DNA of 64,000 nt from Acetobacter vaccinii (GCF_008365315.1 NZ_CP043506.1:2717001-2781000), one strand, 5' to 3'. Positions 39,802 to 50,641 are shown, numbered from the stretch's first letter. Program-made: numbers and translations. The notes: generated by a model from the sequence alone, not told the origin.

Positions 39802-39905
39802 GCACTTTAGAGTGCGATACCGCCAGTTGCTCACTGGCCATGGCACCTCAGTAGGGTGCCACTCCCCTGCCGGGCTTCAGGGCAAAATGCCAGAAGAGGT
39901 CTGGC
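39802..39905. repeat. Four short hairpins in a row between xthA and tamB
   Basis: Perfect inverted repeats lie in series: GCACT/AGTGC (39802-39815), GCCAGT/ACTGGC (39822-39838), TGGCACC/GGTGCCA (39841-39861) and GCCAGA/TCTGGC (39889-39905). The 239-bp space between the convergent genes has no coding frame I can support. The set could be a composite terminator or a structured RNA. Confidence 0.5.
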
Positions 39906-39980
39906 TGCTATCTCTCTGAGTGCCCCGTTCTGGAAAGTCGCCCGATGTCCCGCCTCATAGGCAGGGACAAGGTGCGCCAT

Positions 39981-42900
39981 TTAGTACCGATACTGCCACA
40001 TCAGCCCAACGCTGCTGCCCGGATCATTTTCCGGCGTGGTAAAGCCCGTGACCGTGCCGCCTGTGCCAACCGTGGTATTGAGCTTGAGGTGCTTGGTCAG
40101 ATCGACCTGAACCTGAGCCTGCGTACCCGAGCCAGAGGTAGACTGCTTGGCACCTACATAGACCCCCTTCATCACGTATTTTCCGGCTTCCACACTGGTG
40201 CCGCCATTCCCAACGCCGGAACCCCCAGCAATGGTCAGGCGGTCCAGATGGAGGGTTTTACGCAAGACCCCCATGGGGTCGAACGGGGTCAGGCCTGTCA
40301 GCGTTGCCACTGCGGCCCCCAGTTCTATCATCTGGGTGGAGGAAAGGGAGCGCGCGTCCGTGCCAAACAGCAGCATGGCCAGAACTTCCTCCTGCGGGCG
40401 GGGCGGCAGGGAGTCGAAACTGATTTTGGGAGAACTGGCATAACCCTGTACCTTCAAGCGTGCAGTTTCCCCATTCACAGCCCGGTCCGCCTCAAAATCC
40501 AGCGTGGGGTCCAGACTGTGGCCAACACCGGCCCCGTTGAAGGCAACACGACCTTTGGTGAAGTTGAGGGAAATACCCGCCAGATCAAAGTTCCCGCGTT
40601 TGAGGTCAAATCCGCCCGTCAGCAACGGTGCCTGTGCAGTGCCTGTCACATTCAGCCTGCCTGCCATTTCAGCATCCAGACCATGCCCACGCACAAAGAA
40701 CTTGCCGGGGGAAATGACCGCAAGGTCCAGCCCCACCACCATGGCGTGCGCACTGGCGGCGCGTTCCTGATCAACCTTGTCTGTCTTTTCCCCCGGCCAA
40801 ACCACATCCAGCCGTGCAACAGATGTGGGCAGGGAGTTGGGGATATTGACCTCAACACGCCGCAGATTGACCTTGCCAGCCACATCAACGCGGCTCTGCA
40901 CCTGCCCTTTAACCGCCACATCCGCATCCAGCACGGCAGTGATCAGGTCGCTGGAGACCGGCCGCGCCCCACGAGCCGTCAGTTTCAGGTCAACCGGCAT
41001 GCCGGGGGCGGCAATACCGAGCGAGCCGGCAACGTCCACCTTGCCTTCCCCCGCTCTGGCACTCAGACCTTCAATAACCAGCCGGTCCTGCGCGCCACGT
41101 ACCCGGCCATTGATGTCGGCAAGGTGGATGCCAGAGGCAAAATCCTGAAAATCGGCATTCTGGAGGTCAACCGCACCGCTGACCTGTGGGGACAGCAAAG
41201 TGCCCTGCGCCCGCAGGTCCATTCTAGCCACCCCCGTCACCTGCCGGGCCTGCACCCCCAGCACACCATTGGCAATGGACAGGTCCACCCGGCCATCGGC
41301 CCGCAGGTCCAGCGGTCCTCTGGCCCCAAGAGGGGCCACCCCGGCAACCTGCATGGCCAGCTTTGGCCCGGCCCCAAGCCTGACCTGCACCTTGGCCGCA
41401 GTGCGCGCCAGTGTCGCCGTGGCCTCCAGCCCTAACGCGGGAAAGGACGCCGCAGCGGAACTACCCATGACCCGCAGCCGGTTGCCGTCCAGCCGCACTG
41501 TCCCTTCCGGCTGGGCAAGCGTGCCGGACAGCCGGGCCGAGGCGGAAACCGTTCCTTCTGCATCCAGCTTGGGCATAAAGGGCCGGGCCAGTCCGGGGGT
41601 CAGGTTTCTGATATCGGCACTCAGCGCCAGAGTGGGTTTGACACGCCCGGCAACATCCACTGTCGCCACCGCACTGCCCCGGCTGGCCAGCGCAAGGCGT
41701 AGGCGGTCAACCCCCATGGTCTGCCCGAAGGATATAAGGGCTGAGCCTTGCAGACGCAGGTTTTCCTCCCTTGCCGTAGCATTCAGCTTTTGCAGCTTAA
41801 CCTGCTTGTCCTTCAGATCCAGCAGTGCCGCCATATCCAGCAACAGGGGGCTGCCCCCCCATTGGGCGGGACCAATGGCGGCTGTCAGCACCATGGCGTT
41901 TTCCGGCCCCTTGGCGGTCATGCGGGCCTGACCTTCCACCCCGGCGACCGATATACCCGTCAGGCGCAGGGCCACGTCGGCATCCGGGTGAGCCACCGGG
42001 TCACGCACGCTGCCTGTCAGGGCCAACGTGCCGACCCGCATGCCCGGCTTGGCCACCGTACCCCCCAGCTTGACGCTGACAACCGGCACATTTTCAACCA
42101 TCTCGGACTTGAGACCCAGCGACAGGTTCCCCGTCAAAGCCTGCCCCAGCATGGCGCGAAAATCTGCCAGACGGTCGATGCCGATATCCAGCTTGCCCAA
42201 CGGCACGACCTGCCCCGCAGGCAGGGTGAGCGCACCCTGCCCGTGCAGGGTGTTCCAGGACAGGGTGTCGAGCGTCAGACTCCGGTCACCGGCTTCGTTT
42301 TCACCCGCAACCAGGTTCAGCTTCAGCGGTGCACGGTCAACCGTGCCATGCAGGTCAACCTGCCCCTGCGGGGCACTGGGCAGGTGCTTCATGCTGGCCG
42401 CCAACGCCACCGGGCCGGGGGCCATGGTGGCTGTGCCGGGGCTGCCATGAGCCTCCAGCGAAGCTTCAAAATCCTTCAAAGCCCCTTTGGCGGTCAGCGC
42501 CAGTGTCGTATCCCCGCGCAGCGAGGGCAGAAGTTTGGACAAATCCGGCAAGGCCAGGCTGGCGGACAGGTCCATGTCCCTGTCCAGTGTCAGCCCCCCC
42601 TGTGTTTTCAGGTGCAGAGCCTGCCCGTCTACCGTCAGGCTTTTAAGGGCCACATGCTGGGTCGCTGGCGCTGTATGGGTGGCGGCAACCGGCTGCATCC
42701 CGACATCCAACGCAAAATGCCCAGTCGGGCCGATCAGCCCTGCCGCCTGCGCCTGCCCGCCGGTAACGGCCAGTGTGCCTTCACTGGTCAGGTGGGTTTC
42801 ACCGTCCGCATGTTCTGGCCGGGCAAACTGCGCGCTCATACCCGCGTTGCCGTGCAGGATAACACCTCCGGCCTGCCCCACGGGGAACAGGTCTGGCAGG

Positions 42901-44177
42901 GTCAGGGTCAGCCTGCCCTTTTGCGGCGCCGCCGTGCGGGCCGATCCGGCCACAGCAAACACAGGATGCGAAACCGTAAAGTCCAGCGGCATACCCTGCC
43001 CCTGGGGTGCCCATGTCGCATCCAGCACCATCGGGGCCGCAGCCAGCAGAGTCGGGGCTTTGCCCGGCACTTTCAGGCCATCAGCCTCCAGCGTCAGGCG
43101 CAGGGCCTGGGCTACACCCTTATGGGCATCATCCCCCGTAAAACGCAGCTTAATGGTATTGGCAGCAGCCCCACCTGCGGCAAGCTGCGCCACGTCCAGA
43201 CTGGCCTGCCCCTCTGGCGCGGCCATACGCCCCTTGAGGGAGGCATCGAGCGCCATGCTCTCCCACCCCAAGGCCGGGCTCAATGTCATGCGCGGCGCCT
43301 GAGCCTTGATGGTCAAGCCTGCCATGGTGTTGCCAATCAGGTCCAGCACACCGGCCATACGTGTGCTGACGTTACCGGCCTTGCCATCTAATCCCAGTTT
43401 AGCAGCAGATACCGGACCTTTGAGGTCAAATTGCAGGGCAACAGGTTCCAGTTGTGGCAACCCGAGTTGGGAAGCCACAAAGCCATCACCCTCCTCTCCA
43501 GCGTCCAGATGCAGGGCCAAAGTCCGCTTGCTGGTATGTGCCGTAACGGACAGATGCCCCGGCTTGTCCAGCCGTCGAACGGCCAGAGCAATATCCGCCC
43601 CGGGAAGAGACGGCAGGCTCAGCCCATTCAGCACAGGGGCAATGCTGGCAACACTGGCATGGCCCGACAGGCCAAAGCTTGCAGCCTCCCCCGCCAGCGG
43701 GGCACCGACATTGATACGCTTGACCGCAACCTGGCGGATGGCAACGCCCAGATTGAGTGATGAGGGCTCACTCGATGTTGTCGTCTGCGCCTCGGACACC
43801 GGCAGACGGGGGATATCCAGTTCCGCCGCCGTAAAGCTGTTGATCCGCGCCGTCAGGCCGACCAGAGCCAGAGGAGACCAGTCCAGCCGGACATCCTTCA
43901 GGCTCAGCCACACCCCGTCCCGGTCGCGCACGTCAATCCGGCCCACACCAAACTTATCGGGAAAGCGACCTTTGATGTCCGCAATGGTCACCATACCGCC
44001 GGTCAGCTTGGCGGTTTCCCGCACCAGATAGTGGCGGCCCGGATCGGTATTGGCAGCGACCAGCAGGCCGGACACCGACAGCACGCCCAGACCAGCCAGC
44101 CCACCAGCGACATACAGCACAACCCGCCCCACACGGCGCCAGCGGGCACGGGCCGGAACAGTCTCGGATGCGGCCAT
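39981..44177 (-). CDS. tamB: Translocation and assembly module subunit TamB
   Basis: A 1398-residue inner-membrane-anchored protein spanning the periplasm, partner of TamA in inserting some outer-membrane proteins and in moving phospholipids to the outer membrane. One membrane helix lies at about 18-42, then AsmA-like repeats of beta strands, and the conserved C-terminal TamB domain (VARLDVVWPG, DPTLDFEADRAVNG, VLAMLLFGTDARSLSSTQM). It ends with the short aromatic tail common in the family. Its ATG shares its A with the tamA stop (TGATG), so the pair is translationally coupled. Confidence 0.93.
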   Translation of the reverse strand: MAASETVPARARWRRVGRVVLYVAGGLAGLGVLSVSGLLVAANTDPGRHYLVRETAKLTGGMVTIADIKGRFPDKFGVGRIDVRDRDGVWLSLKDVRLDWSPLALVGLTARINSFTAAELDIPRLPVSEAQTTTSSEPSSLNLGVAIRQVAVKRINVGAPLAGEAASFGLSGHASVASIAPVLNGLSLPSLPGADIALAVRRLDKPGHLSVTAHTSKRTLALHLDAGEEGDGFVASQLGLPQLEPVALQFDLKGPVSAAKLGLDGKAGNVSTRMAGVLDLIGNTMAGLTIKAQAPRMTLSPALGWESMALDASLKGRMAAPEGQASLDVAQLAAGGAAANTIKLRFTGDDAHKGVAQALRLTLEADGLKVPGKAPTLLAAAPMVLDATWAPQGQGMPLDFTVSHPVFAVAGSARTAAPQKGRLTLTLPDLFPVGQAGGVILHGNAGMSAQFARPEHADGETHLTSEGTLAVTGGQAQAAGLIGPTGHFALDVGMQPVAATHTAPATQHVALKSLTVDGQALHLKTQGGLTLDRDMDLSASLALPDLSKLLPSLRGDTTLALTAKGALKDFEASLEAHGSPGTATMAPGPVALAASMKHLPSAPQGQVDLHGTVDRAPLKLNLVAGENEAGDRSLTLDTLSWNTLHGQGALTLPAGQVVPLGKLDIGIDRLADFRAMLGQALTGNLSLGLKSEMVENVPVVSVKLGGTVAKPGMRVGTLALTGSVRDPVAHPDADVALRLTGISVAGVEGQARMTAKGPENAMVLTAAIGPAQWGGSPLLLDMAALLDLKDKQVKLQKLNATAREENLRLQGSALISFGQTMGVDRLRLALASRGSAVATVDVAGRVKPTLALSADIRNLTPGLARPFMPKLDAEGTVSASARLSGTLAQPEGTVRLDGNRLRVMGSSAAASFPALGLEATATLARTAAKVQVRLGAGPKLAMQVAGVAPLGARGPLDLRADGRVDLSIANGVLGVQARQVTGVARMDLRAQGTLLSPQVSGAVDLQNADFQDFASGIHLADINGRVRGAQDRLVIEGLSARAGEGKVDVAGSLGIAAPGMPVDLKLTARGARPVSSDLITAVLDADVAVKGQVQSRVDVAGKVNLRRVEVNIPNSLPTSVARLDVVWPGEKTDKVDQERAASAHAMVVGLDLAVISPGKFFVRGHGLDAEMAGRLNVTGTAQAPLLTGGFDLKRGNFDLAGISLNFTKGRVAFNGAGVGHSLDPTLDFEADRAVNGETARLKVQGYASSPKISFDSLPPRPQEEVLAMLLFGTDARSLSSTQMIELGAAVATLTGLTPFDPMGVLRKTLHLDRLTIAGGSGVGNGGTSVEAGKYVMKGVYVGAKQSTSGSGTQAQVQVDLTKHLKLNTTVGTGGTVTGFTTPENDPGSSVGLMWQYRY

Positions 44178-46126
44178 CAGAATGTCTCCCCCAGCCCGAT
44201 GTAAAGGTCCCACTTGTCACCATAGGCCGCACGGTTGACCGGCACGCCCACATCCAGCCGCACGGGGCCGATGGGTGTATAGTACCGCACACCCCCGCCA
44301 ACACCGACCCGTAGGGTGCCTGTCAGCGGTGTGGAGGAATTACCGACCTGCCCGGCATCAACAAACGCTGCCATACCAAAACTGCTGAGTATTCTCTGTC
44401 GGTATTCGACCGTGCCCGCGTCCATGGAGGTACCCCCAATGGCGTAGCGTGTATTGCGGTACTGCGGCCCAACCCCCTGCCAGCGATACCCACGCACCGT
44501 AGCACTACCACCGGCGTACATGCGCTGGTCAGGCGGGATGCTCCATGTGCTGGCCCCCTGAATACTGCCAACAGTTGCCCTGAACGCCAGAATACTGCGG
44601 CCGGGTTTACTCAACCCGATATTATGCAGGTCAAAATACGTCGCGGCAGACGCGCTCATGATCGTGAAGAAGGAGACACCCTGCCCCTTGCTGCCAACAG
44701 AGAACGAGGGGGTCACATTGATATTGCCCCGCACGCCGTGGGTGGCCGGTTCTATGGGGTTATCGACCCCTGTGTTGTCATACATGGCCGCCAGCGGGGC
44801 TGAAAAAATTGTATAGTCGCGGGTCACACCAAACTGTTCGATCTTTTCTTGCTCGGCCATCAGGCCAAAATTGCCTGTCCAGTTTTTGGCCAGAGGCCGC
44901 GTAATACCCCCGCGCAGCAGCACCGCCGTCTGCCGGTAAGACCACAGCAACTGGCGCAGCCCTTCAATCCGCGCACTCAGGTTCTGATTACGCTGGAGGA
45001 AATCGGGTTTGAAGAAGTCCGCATAGACATCATACCCCAACCCTTGCTGGGCCGATCCGCCAAGCCCGGTAATCAGGGCGGTCAGGCGCAGCCGTTCGGC
45101 ATTGCCCAGCAGGTTATAATCGGTCCAGGTCGCCCCCACCCGTGTGCCCAGGTCTGTGGAGTACCCCAGTTCAGCCCCGACAGAGTGCCGCTTGCTGGCC
45201 TGAAAAGAAAAATCCAGCGGCATGGTGCCGTTAACCGCTGTTTCCGAACCATCCTGCACCACAACGGATGAAAACACGCCCAGCGACAGCAGATCCTGCC
45301 GGGCGGATTCGATCTTTGTCGGCTGGTACAGCTCTCCCTCATGCAGGTCCATGCGGCGGCGGACAAAGGCCGGTTTGACGGTTTTGAGGTCTTTGAGCGT
45401 AATCTGTCCGATATTGAGCACCGGCCCCGGAGACACCGGGTAGACAATATCCAGCGTATGGGTTTGCGGGCGCACATAGGCGGTGGGTTTTTCCACCTTG
45501 GCCAGAGCATGACCATCTTCACGCAAAGCTTCCAGCAGTTTGCCGCCTGCCCCCAGTACGGCCTCGGCCACAGCGGGTTGCCCCTTGGCCAGAGCAAACG
45601 CTTTTTCCTGCCCGGGGGTGAGTGCTGGCGGGCTCCCTGCCTTGCCGTTGACCAGGGTGATCCTGCCCAGATGGAACAGCGGCCCTTTTTCTACCGATAC
45701 ATCGGCCGTAATGGTCTTGCCCTTGGGGATGGCCTCCAGCCATGTGGAGAGTGCTTGCGACCGGCCATCGATCGTCGCAGCCGCAGTTGTTCCGTCCCCT
45801 GAGCGCAGCACGATATGCACTGTGCCATCGTAATAACCGCAGCTTTCCAGCGCTGTGCGCAGGCGCGTGTAGTCACTGCGCACACGGCCCGCCAGAGCGA
45901 ACGGCCCGACCGCATGCGTGGACTGGAGCGACAGCAGATCGGACGAGGCCTGCAACGCCGTGTCCAGACCGGCCTCCCCCGTGCTGGCCAGTTTGGTCAC
46001 ATATGGCTGCGGGTCGGCTGACCAGCCAGCCCCGGTGCTGACCCCCCACAATGTGGCCCCTGCCAGAATCCGATTCGTCGCCACGACAAGTCTTGTAAGG
46101 AAGGCTTTGTTCTTTACCGTCACCAC
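44177..46126 (-). CDS. tamA: Translocation and assembly module subunit TamA
   Basis: A 649-residue Omp85-family outer-membrane protein. After a signal peptide (about 1-37) come POTRA domains (about 80-300) and a 16-strand barrel. The BamA/TamA lid motif is seen as ATVRGYRWQ, and the closing strand GPVRLDVGVPVN is typical. Start is one of two adjacent GTG codons at 46126. The gene is divergent from the acyltransferase gene. Confidence 0.93.
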   Translation of the reverse strand: MVTVKNKAFLTRLVVATNRILAGATLWGVSTGAGWSADPQPYVTKLASTGEAGLDTALQASSDLLSLQSTHAVGPFALAGRVRSDYTRLRTALESCGYYDGTVHIVLRSGDGTTAAATIDGRSQALSTWLEAIPKGKTITADVSVEKGPLFHLGRITLVNGKAGSPPALTPGQEKAFALAKGQPAVAEAVLGAGGKLLEALREDGHALAKVEKPTAYVRPQTHTLDIVYPVSPGPVLNIGQITLKDLKTVKPAFVRRRMDLHEGELYQPTKIESARQDLLSLGVFSSVVVQDGSETAVNGTMPLDFSFQASKRHSVGAELGYSTDLGTRVGATWTDYNLLGNAERLRLTALITGLGGSAQQGLGYDVYADFFKPDFLQRNQNLSARIEGLRQLLWSYRQTAVLLRGGITRPLAKNWTGNFGLMAEQEKIEQFGVTRDYTIFSAPLAAMYDNTGVDNPIEPATHGVRGNINVTPSFSVGSKGQGVSFFTIMSASAATYFDLHNIGLSKPGRSILAFRATVGSIQGASTWSIPPDQRMYAGGSATVRGYRWQGVGPQYRNTRYAIGGTSMDAGTVEYRQRILSSFGMAAFVDAGQVGNSSTPLTGTLRVGVGGGVRYYTPIGPVRLDVGVPVNRAAYGDKWDLYIGLGETF

Positions 46127-46369
46127 GCCTCGTCAGTCTGCTGTCAGTCCGGCCTGTAGCATAGTCTGGCCACCGGGCCTCCGTTGCACGCTATTGTGCT
46201 TTATTACCCTCATATCATGCCAAAAATAGGGTCAGGCAGGAAAAACGGACACAAGACACGGATTGTTCCCACCCCCTGTTCGCGTTATGGAGCAAATGTT
46301 TGTGTGTTTTACCAGCCTGGCCGCCATGGCCTTTGTCCGGCAGACACGCGTCTGGCAGAAACAAGGACC

Positions 46370-47455
46370 ATGATCCGAACTGTATCTGACCGCCCAGGAC
46401 GGCGCCCGATTTCTGGCACGAAAGACCAGGCCACCCTTCCCCCCATGCCCTTACGTCAGCTTTCGCTCCGCTACACGCAGGCCCGTGCAGTGGCGCGCCT
46501 GTGCGCGCTTGTTGTCTGGATTCCGCTGTCTGTTGGGTTCGAGGCCTGCCTGCTGCCGGTACCCGGCACAGCCAAAATCCGCTGGACACGGGTGATCTGG
46601 GGCGGATTGTGCAAAATCCTTGGCCTGCGCACCCGCGTTATCGGCAAACGAGCAGGCACGGTTGGGGGCATTGCGGCGCGCAAGCGCGGGGAAAGACCTG
46701 TCATCTATGTCTCCAACCACATGTCCTGGCTGGATGTGCCCATTCTGGGCACGTTGCTGCCATCGGTCTTTGTGGCCAAAGGGGATATCGAGAAATGGCC
46801 GGTCATGGGGCTGATTTCCAAAATCGGCCGCACCATTTTTGTCAGCCGCCAGCGCAGCACAACCGGGCGTGAGCGTGATGTGATGATCCGCCGCATGGTC
46901 GAAGGGGACAACCTTGTCCTGTTCCCCGAAGGGACATCCTCCGACGGTTCACGCGTGTTGCCGTTCATGTCCGCGTTTTTTGCCATCGCCAAGCTGCCCA
47001 AACTGCGTGATGACCGCGACACCGGGCAGTTCCCCCCGCCTTATGCGCCTGGCATGACCCCACTGATCCAGCCCATCTCCCTTGTATACGACCAGTTGGA
47101 TGGCCTGCCGATCAGCCGCCTGCGCAGGCCGGTTTTTTCCTGGTACGGGGACATGGACCTTGGCCCCCATGTCTGGCAGTTGCTGCAATGGAAACACGGC
47201 CGCGCCACCGTGCTGCTGCATGAACCGCTGGACCCCGACCTCTTTCCCAGCCGCAAGGCGCTGGCCCAGGCGGCGTGGAAAGCCGTTGTGGATGGTGCGG
47301 CAGAACTGCGCCAGAACCGCGAAGGGCGCATCCAGCCCGGCCGCTTTGACCCCGCCACCCTGCCTGCGGCTTTCCTGCCACCGTATGTCAGAAAAACAAA
47401 AGCCTTACTTGACAGGATACGGTCCTTTTTTGCTTCATCTAAAAAGCAGGACTAA
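46370..47455 (+). CDS. plsC: 1-acyl-sn-glycerol-3-phosphate acyltransferase family protein
   Basis: A PlsC/LPLAT-family enzyme of about 361 residues, acting on lysophosphatidic or related lysolipids at the inner membrane. The catalytic NHMSWLD (HxxxxD) is near residue 115 and the substrate motif FPEGTSSDG near 185. A hydrophobic segment (LCALVVWIPLSVGFEACLL) precedes the catalytic domain. It is longer at the C-terminus than E. coli PlsC. The ATG at 46370 has AAGGA just two bases upstream, too close to be sure; ATG at 46445 is an alternative. An ornithine-lipid acyltransferase (OlsA-type) role is also possible. Confidence 0.82.
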   Translation: MIRTVSDRPGRRPISGTKDQATLPPMPLRQLSLRYTQARAVARLCALVVWIPLSVGFEACLLPVPGTAKIRWTRVIWGGLCKILGLRTRVIGKRAGTVGGIAARKRGERPVIYVSNHMSWLDVPILGTLLPSVFVAKGDIEKWPVMGLISKIGRTIFVSRQRSTTGRERDVMIRRMVEGDNLVLFPEGTSSDGSRVLPFMSAFFAIAKLPKLRDDRDTGQFPPPYAPGMTPLIQPISLVYDQLDGLPISRLRRPVFSWYGDMDLGPHVWQLLQWKHGRATVLLHEPLDPDLFPSRKALAQAAWKAVVDGAAELRQNREGRIQPGRFDPATLPAAFLPPYVRKTKALLDRIRSFFASSKKQD

Positions 47456-47638
47456 CCTGCCGGAGTGCAGGCCTGAACCTGCCCCCGCAAGCCAGTGGAG
47501 GCCTTGTTCTGACCATCCTGTTCGGCCGCACCCTACCCCCGGTTGTGAGAAAAGAGGCTTGACCTGCGTGGCTTCACGCCCGATTTCCTCCTCCCGCCGT
47601 ATGGAATGGTCCTGCGGCAGAGTGGAGTGCCCGCAACC

Positions 47639-49030
47639 ATGACCGCATTACCCGCCGCCGCGCAGACACCCCCCACCCGTGGGCTGCATGTTATCACCTG
47701 GGGCTGCCAGATGAACGTGTATGACAGCGCCCGTATGGGGGACGTGCTGCGCCCGCTGGGTTTCCGGCCCGTGGACACCCCCGATACCGCGGACATGATT
47801 ATCCTCAACACCTGCCATATCCGTGACAGGGCGGCCGAGAAGGTCTTTTCCGAACTGGGACGCCTGCGCCTGGTCAAGGAAGCGCGCAAGACCTCCGGCC
47901 AATCCACCATTATTGCCGTGGCAGGCTGTGTGGCCCAGGCCGAGGGTGAGGAAATTCTGGCCCGCGCCCCGTATGTTGACATCGTGTTGGGACCGCAGAC
48001 CTACCACCGCCTGCCCGAAATGGTCGCCCGCGCGGCCCGTGCTGGCGGCGCAGTGATCGAAACCGATTTCCCCGCCGAACAGAAGTTTGATTTCCTGCCC
48101 GAGAGCGAAGCACCACAGACACCGGGCAATCTGACCGCTTTCCTGACCATTCAGGAAGGGTGCGACAAGTTCTGCTCCTTCTGCGTCGTGCCCTACACAC
48201 GCGGGGCCGAGAACAGCCGCCCGGTCGCCTCGGTCCTGGCCGAAGCCCAGCGCATGGTGGCCAGTGGCGTGCGCGACATCAGCCTGCTGGGGCAGAACGT
48301 CAACGCCTATCATGGCGTGGGGCCGGATGGTGACATCTGGGGTCTGGCCCGCCTGGCCTATGCTCTGGCCGAAATTCCCGGCCTTTCGCGCATCCGCTAT
48401 ACGACCTCCCACCCACGGGACATGGATGACGCGTTGATTGCGGCCCACCGTGACCTGCCGCAGCTTATGCCGTTCCTGCACCTGCCTGTGCAGTCAGGCT
48501 CTGACCGCATCCTGCGCGCCATGAACCGAGGCCACACCGCCGACGACTATCGCGACATTGTCCGCCGCCTGCGGGATGTCCGGCCTGACCTTGCCTTGTC
48601 TTCCGACTTCATCGTCGGTCACCCCGGTGAAACTGACGAGGATTTTGAGGCCACCATGCAACTGGTGCGCGATGTCGGGTTTGCGCTGGCCTATTCCTTC
48701 AAATACTCCCCGCGCCCCGGCACACCCGCCGCAGGAGCAGGCATGCAGGTGGCCGAGGATATCAAAGACGCTCGCCTGCAGGCGTTGCAGAAACTGCTGC
48801 GTGAACAGCAGGATGCCTTTAACGCAACGCTTGTCGGCCAGACCGTGCCGGTGCTGTTTACCTCCAAGGGCCGCAAACCGGGGCAGATTGCCGGGCGTTC
48901 CCCCTGGTTGCAGCCTGTGCATGTCAGCGGGCCGGAGCACCTGATCGGGCAGGAACTGCCTGTCCGTATTACCGAACGGCTCAGCAATTCGCTGGGCGGT
49001 ATCTTGGAAGAGAAGAAGGTTTACGCTTGA
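47639..49030 (+). CDS. miaB: tRNA-2-methylthio-N6-dimethylallyladenosine synthase MiaB
   Basis: Radical-SAM enzyme of 463 residues adding a methylthio group at A37 of tRNAs that read U-starting codons. Three cluster-binding cysteines are C23 (WGCQMN), C59 (NTCHIR) and C97 (AGCVAQ); the radical-SAM triad is C175, C179, C182 in [19 protein letters not shown]-terminal TRAM domain follows ([11 protein letters not shown] onward). The ATG at 47639 has GGAG 11 bases upstream; an ATG at 47606 is possible. First gene of a tightly packed unit with phoH, ybeY and corC. Confidence 0.95.
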   Translation: MTALPAAAQTPPTRGLHVITWGCQMNVYDSARMGDVLRPLGFRPVDTPDTADMIILNTCHIRDRAAEKVFSELGRLRLVKEARKTSGQSTIIAVAGCVAQAEGEEILARAPYVDIVLGPQTYHRLPEMVARAARAGGAVIETDFPAEQKFDFLPESEAPQTPGNLTAFLTIQEGCDKFCSFCVVPYTRGAENSRPVASVLAEAQRMVASGVRDISLLGQNVNAYHGVGPDGDIWGLARLAYALAEIPGLSRIRYTTSHPRDMDDALIAAHRDLPQLMPFLHLPVQSGSDRILRAMNRGHTADDYRDIVRRLRDVRPDLALSSDFIVGHPGETDEDFEATMQLVRDVGFALAYSFKYSPRPGTPAAGAGMQVAEDIKDARLQALQKLLREQQDAFNATLVGQTVPVLFTSKGRKPGQIAGRSPWLQPVHVSGPEHLIGQELPVRITERLSNSLGGILEEKKVYA

Positions 49031-50118
49031 ACACAGCGCACACGCCCCATTCCCTCTCCCCCGAAGGTAACGGGTTGGCCGATGCCCCCGTTACCCTTCA
49101 GTTTGACAACAACGCCCTGCTGGCCCGCCTCGTTGGGGACCATGACAGGCACCTCCGCTGCCTGGAAGAAGGGCTGGAGGTCGAGGTGGCCCGCCGCGGT
49201 AACCGGATTTCGATCCGCGGCGTGCCCACCCTGACAGCGCTGGCCAGAACGGCGCTGAGCACCCTTTACCAAAAGCTGGCCAGTGGCGAGACCATTGACA
49301 TCAGCACCATAGAGGCGGCCATTCGCATGTCCCGTATGCATGAAACCCGCGCCACGCCCGTAGCCAGCGCCCCCTCGCCCCTGCCCCCCCGCACCGATGA
49401 CAGCATGCCCGCCCTGCGCATGCGCCACGGCACAATCGAGCCCCGCTCCCCCGGTCAGGCGGCCTATATGGAGGCACTGGCCAAAAAAGAGCTGGTGTTC
49501 GGAATCGGTCCGGCAGGCACGGGCAAAACTTACCTGGCGGTGGCCCAGGCCGTGGCCATGCTGCAAGCCGGGTCGGTTGACCGCATCATCCTCTCCCGCC
49601 CGGCTGTGGAAGCTGGAGAGCGCCTTGGCTTTCTGCCCGGTGACATGAAGGACAAGATCGACCCCTACCTGCGCCCGCTGTATGACGCGCTGCACGACAT
49701 GCTGCCCGGCGAACAGGTCATGCGCCGCATGAGTGCGGGGGATATTGAAGTCGCACCGCTGGCCTTCATGCGTGGGCGGACACTCTCCCATGCATTCGTC
49801 ATTCTGGACGAGGCGCAGAACACCACCATCGCCCAGATGAAAATGTTTCTGACGCGGCTTGGCCCCGGCTCACGCATGGTCATTACCGGCGATCTGACCC
49901 AGATTGACCTGCCCGATGGCACCACATCAGGCCTGCGCGACGCAGTAGAAACCCTGGAAAATGTCAAAGGGGTCACCATTTCGCGCTTTGAGGCAGCAGA
50001 TGTGGTGCGCCACAGGCTGGTCGCGCGTATTATTGAAGCCTATGATGCCAAGGCGACGGTCAGCAAGGGACTTCCCCGCAAGAAGGGCCGTCAGGAGAAC
50101 AATGGAACCGCCAAGTAG
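49027..50118 (+). CDS. PhoH-like ATPase
   Basis: A 363-residue PhoH-family protein with an N-terminal KH-like domain ([16 protein letters not shown]) and a P-loop domain with Walker A GPAGTGKT at 161-168 and Walker [11 protein letters not shown]. PhoH/YbeZ works with YbeY in 16S rRNA maturation and RNA turnover. The start is a TTG that overlaps the miaB stop (TTGA); AGAAGAAGG seven to eight bases upstream supports it. It overlaps ybeY by 17 bases. Confidence 0.92.
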   Translation: MNTAHTPHSLSPEGNGLADAPVTLQFDNNALLARLVGDHDRHLRCLEEGLEVEVARRGNRISIRGVPTLTALARTALSTLYQKLASGETIDISTIEAAIRMSRMHETRATPVASAPSPLPPRTDDSMPALRMRHGTIEPRSPGQAAYMEALAKKELVFGIGPAGTGKTYLAVAQAVAMLQAGSVDRIILSRPAVEAGERLGFLPGDMKDKIDPYLRPLYDALHDMLPGEQVMRRMSAGDIEVAPLAFMRGRTLSHAFVILDEAQNTTIAQMKMFLTRLGPGSRMVITGDLTQIDLPDGTTSGLRDAVETLENVKGVTISRFEAADVVRHRLVARIIEAYDAKATVSKGLPRKKGRQENNGTAK

Positions 50119-50641
50119 TTCAGACCACATCCACCCGCAGGATGTGGCGGCCCAGGAAGACAGGTTTTTTCCTGAGGCTCTTTTCTCGGACATTCAGGCC
50201 GACGGGCCTGAGATCATGGTTCAGGACAGGCGCTGGCGCTGTTATGTCCCCGCAGCCGAAAAGCTGGTCTGGCGCACGCTGGCCGCCTGTTCCAGCCATG
50301 GGGGGCTGCCTGATACGGTTGTACTCTCAACCGACAGGGACGTACGCACCCTCAACGGTCGGCACCGGGGCCGCTACAAGCCCACCAATGTGCTGACCTT
50401 TGACCCACCACGCGGGATGGACGGCGGGGACATTATCCTCGCGCTGGAAACCGTCGTGCGCGAAGCCCAGAAGGCAGACAGACCGGTTGCCGACCATCTG
50501 GCCCATCTGATCATCCACGGCAGCCTGCATCTGGCCGGGTATGACCACCACCACCCCGGCGATGCCCGCCGCATGGAAATGCTGGAATCCGCCCTGCTGT
50601 CACGCATAGGCGTTCCCAACCCCTGGAAACCACGGTCATGA
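50102..50641 (+). CDS. ybeY: Endoribonuclease YbeY
   Basis: A 179-residue metal-dependent endoribonuclease for 16S rRNA 3' end maturation and ribosome quality control. The H-x3-H-x5-H zinc triad is His139, His143, His149 in HGSLHLAGYDH, and the KPTNVLTFD segment at 93-101 is typical. The ATG has AGGAG four bases upstream and lies within the end of phoH. The stop overlaps the corC start (ATGA). The N-terminal 35 residues are longer than usual. Confidence 0.93.
   Translation: MEPPSSSDHIHPQDVAAQEDRFFPEALFSDIQADGPEIMVQDRRWRCYVPAAEKLVWRTLAACSSHGGLPDTVVLSTDRDVRTLNGRHRGRYKPTNVLTFDPPRGMDGGDIILALETVVREAQKADRPVADHLAHLIIHGSLHLAGYDHHHPGDARRMEMLESALLSRIGVPNPWKPRS

Noticed and set aside
39945-43391. Long plus-strand open frames opposite tamB
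   Set aside because: They are antisense to a well-supported TamB gene, rich in Arg, Pro and His, and lack any recognisable domain.
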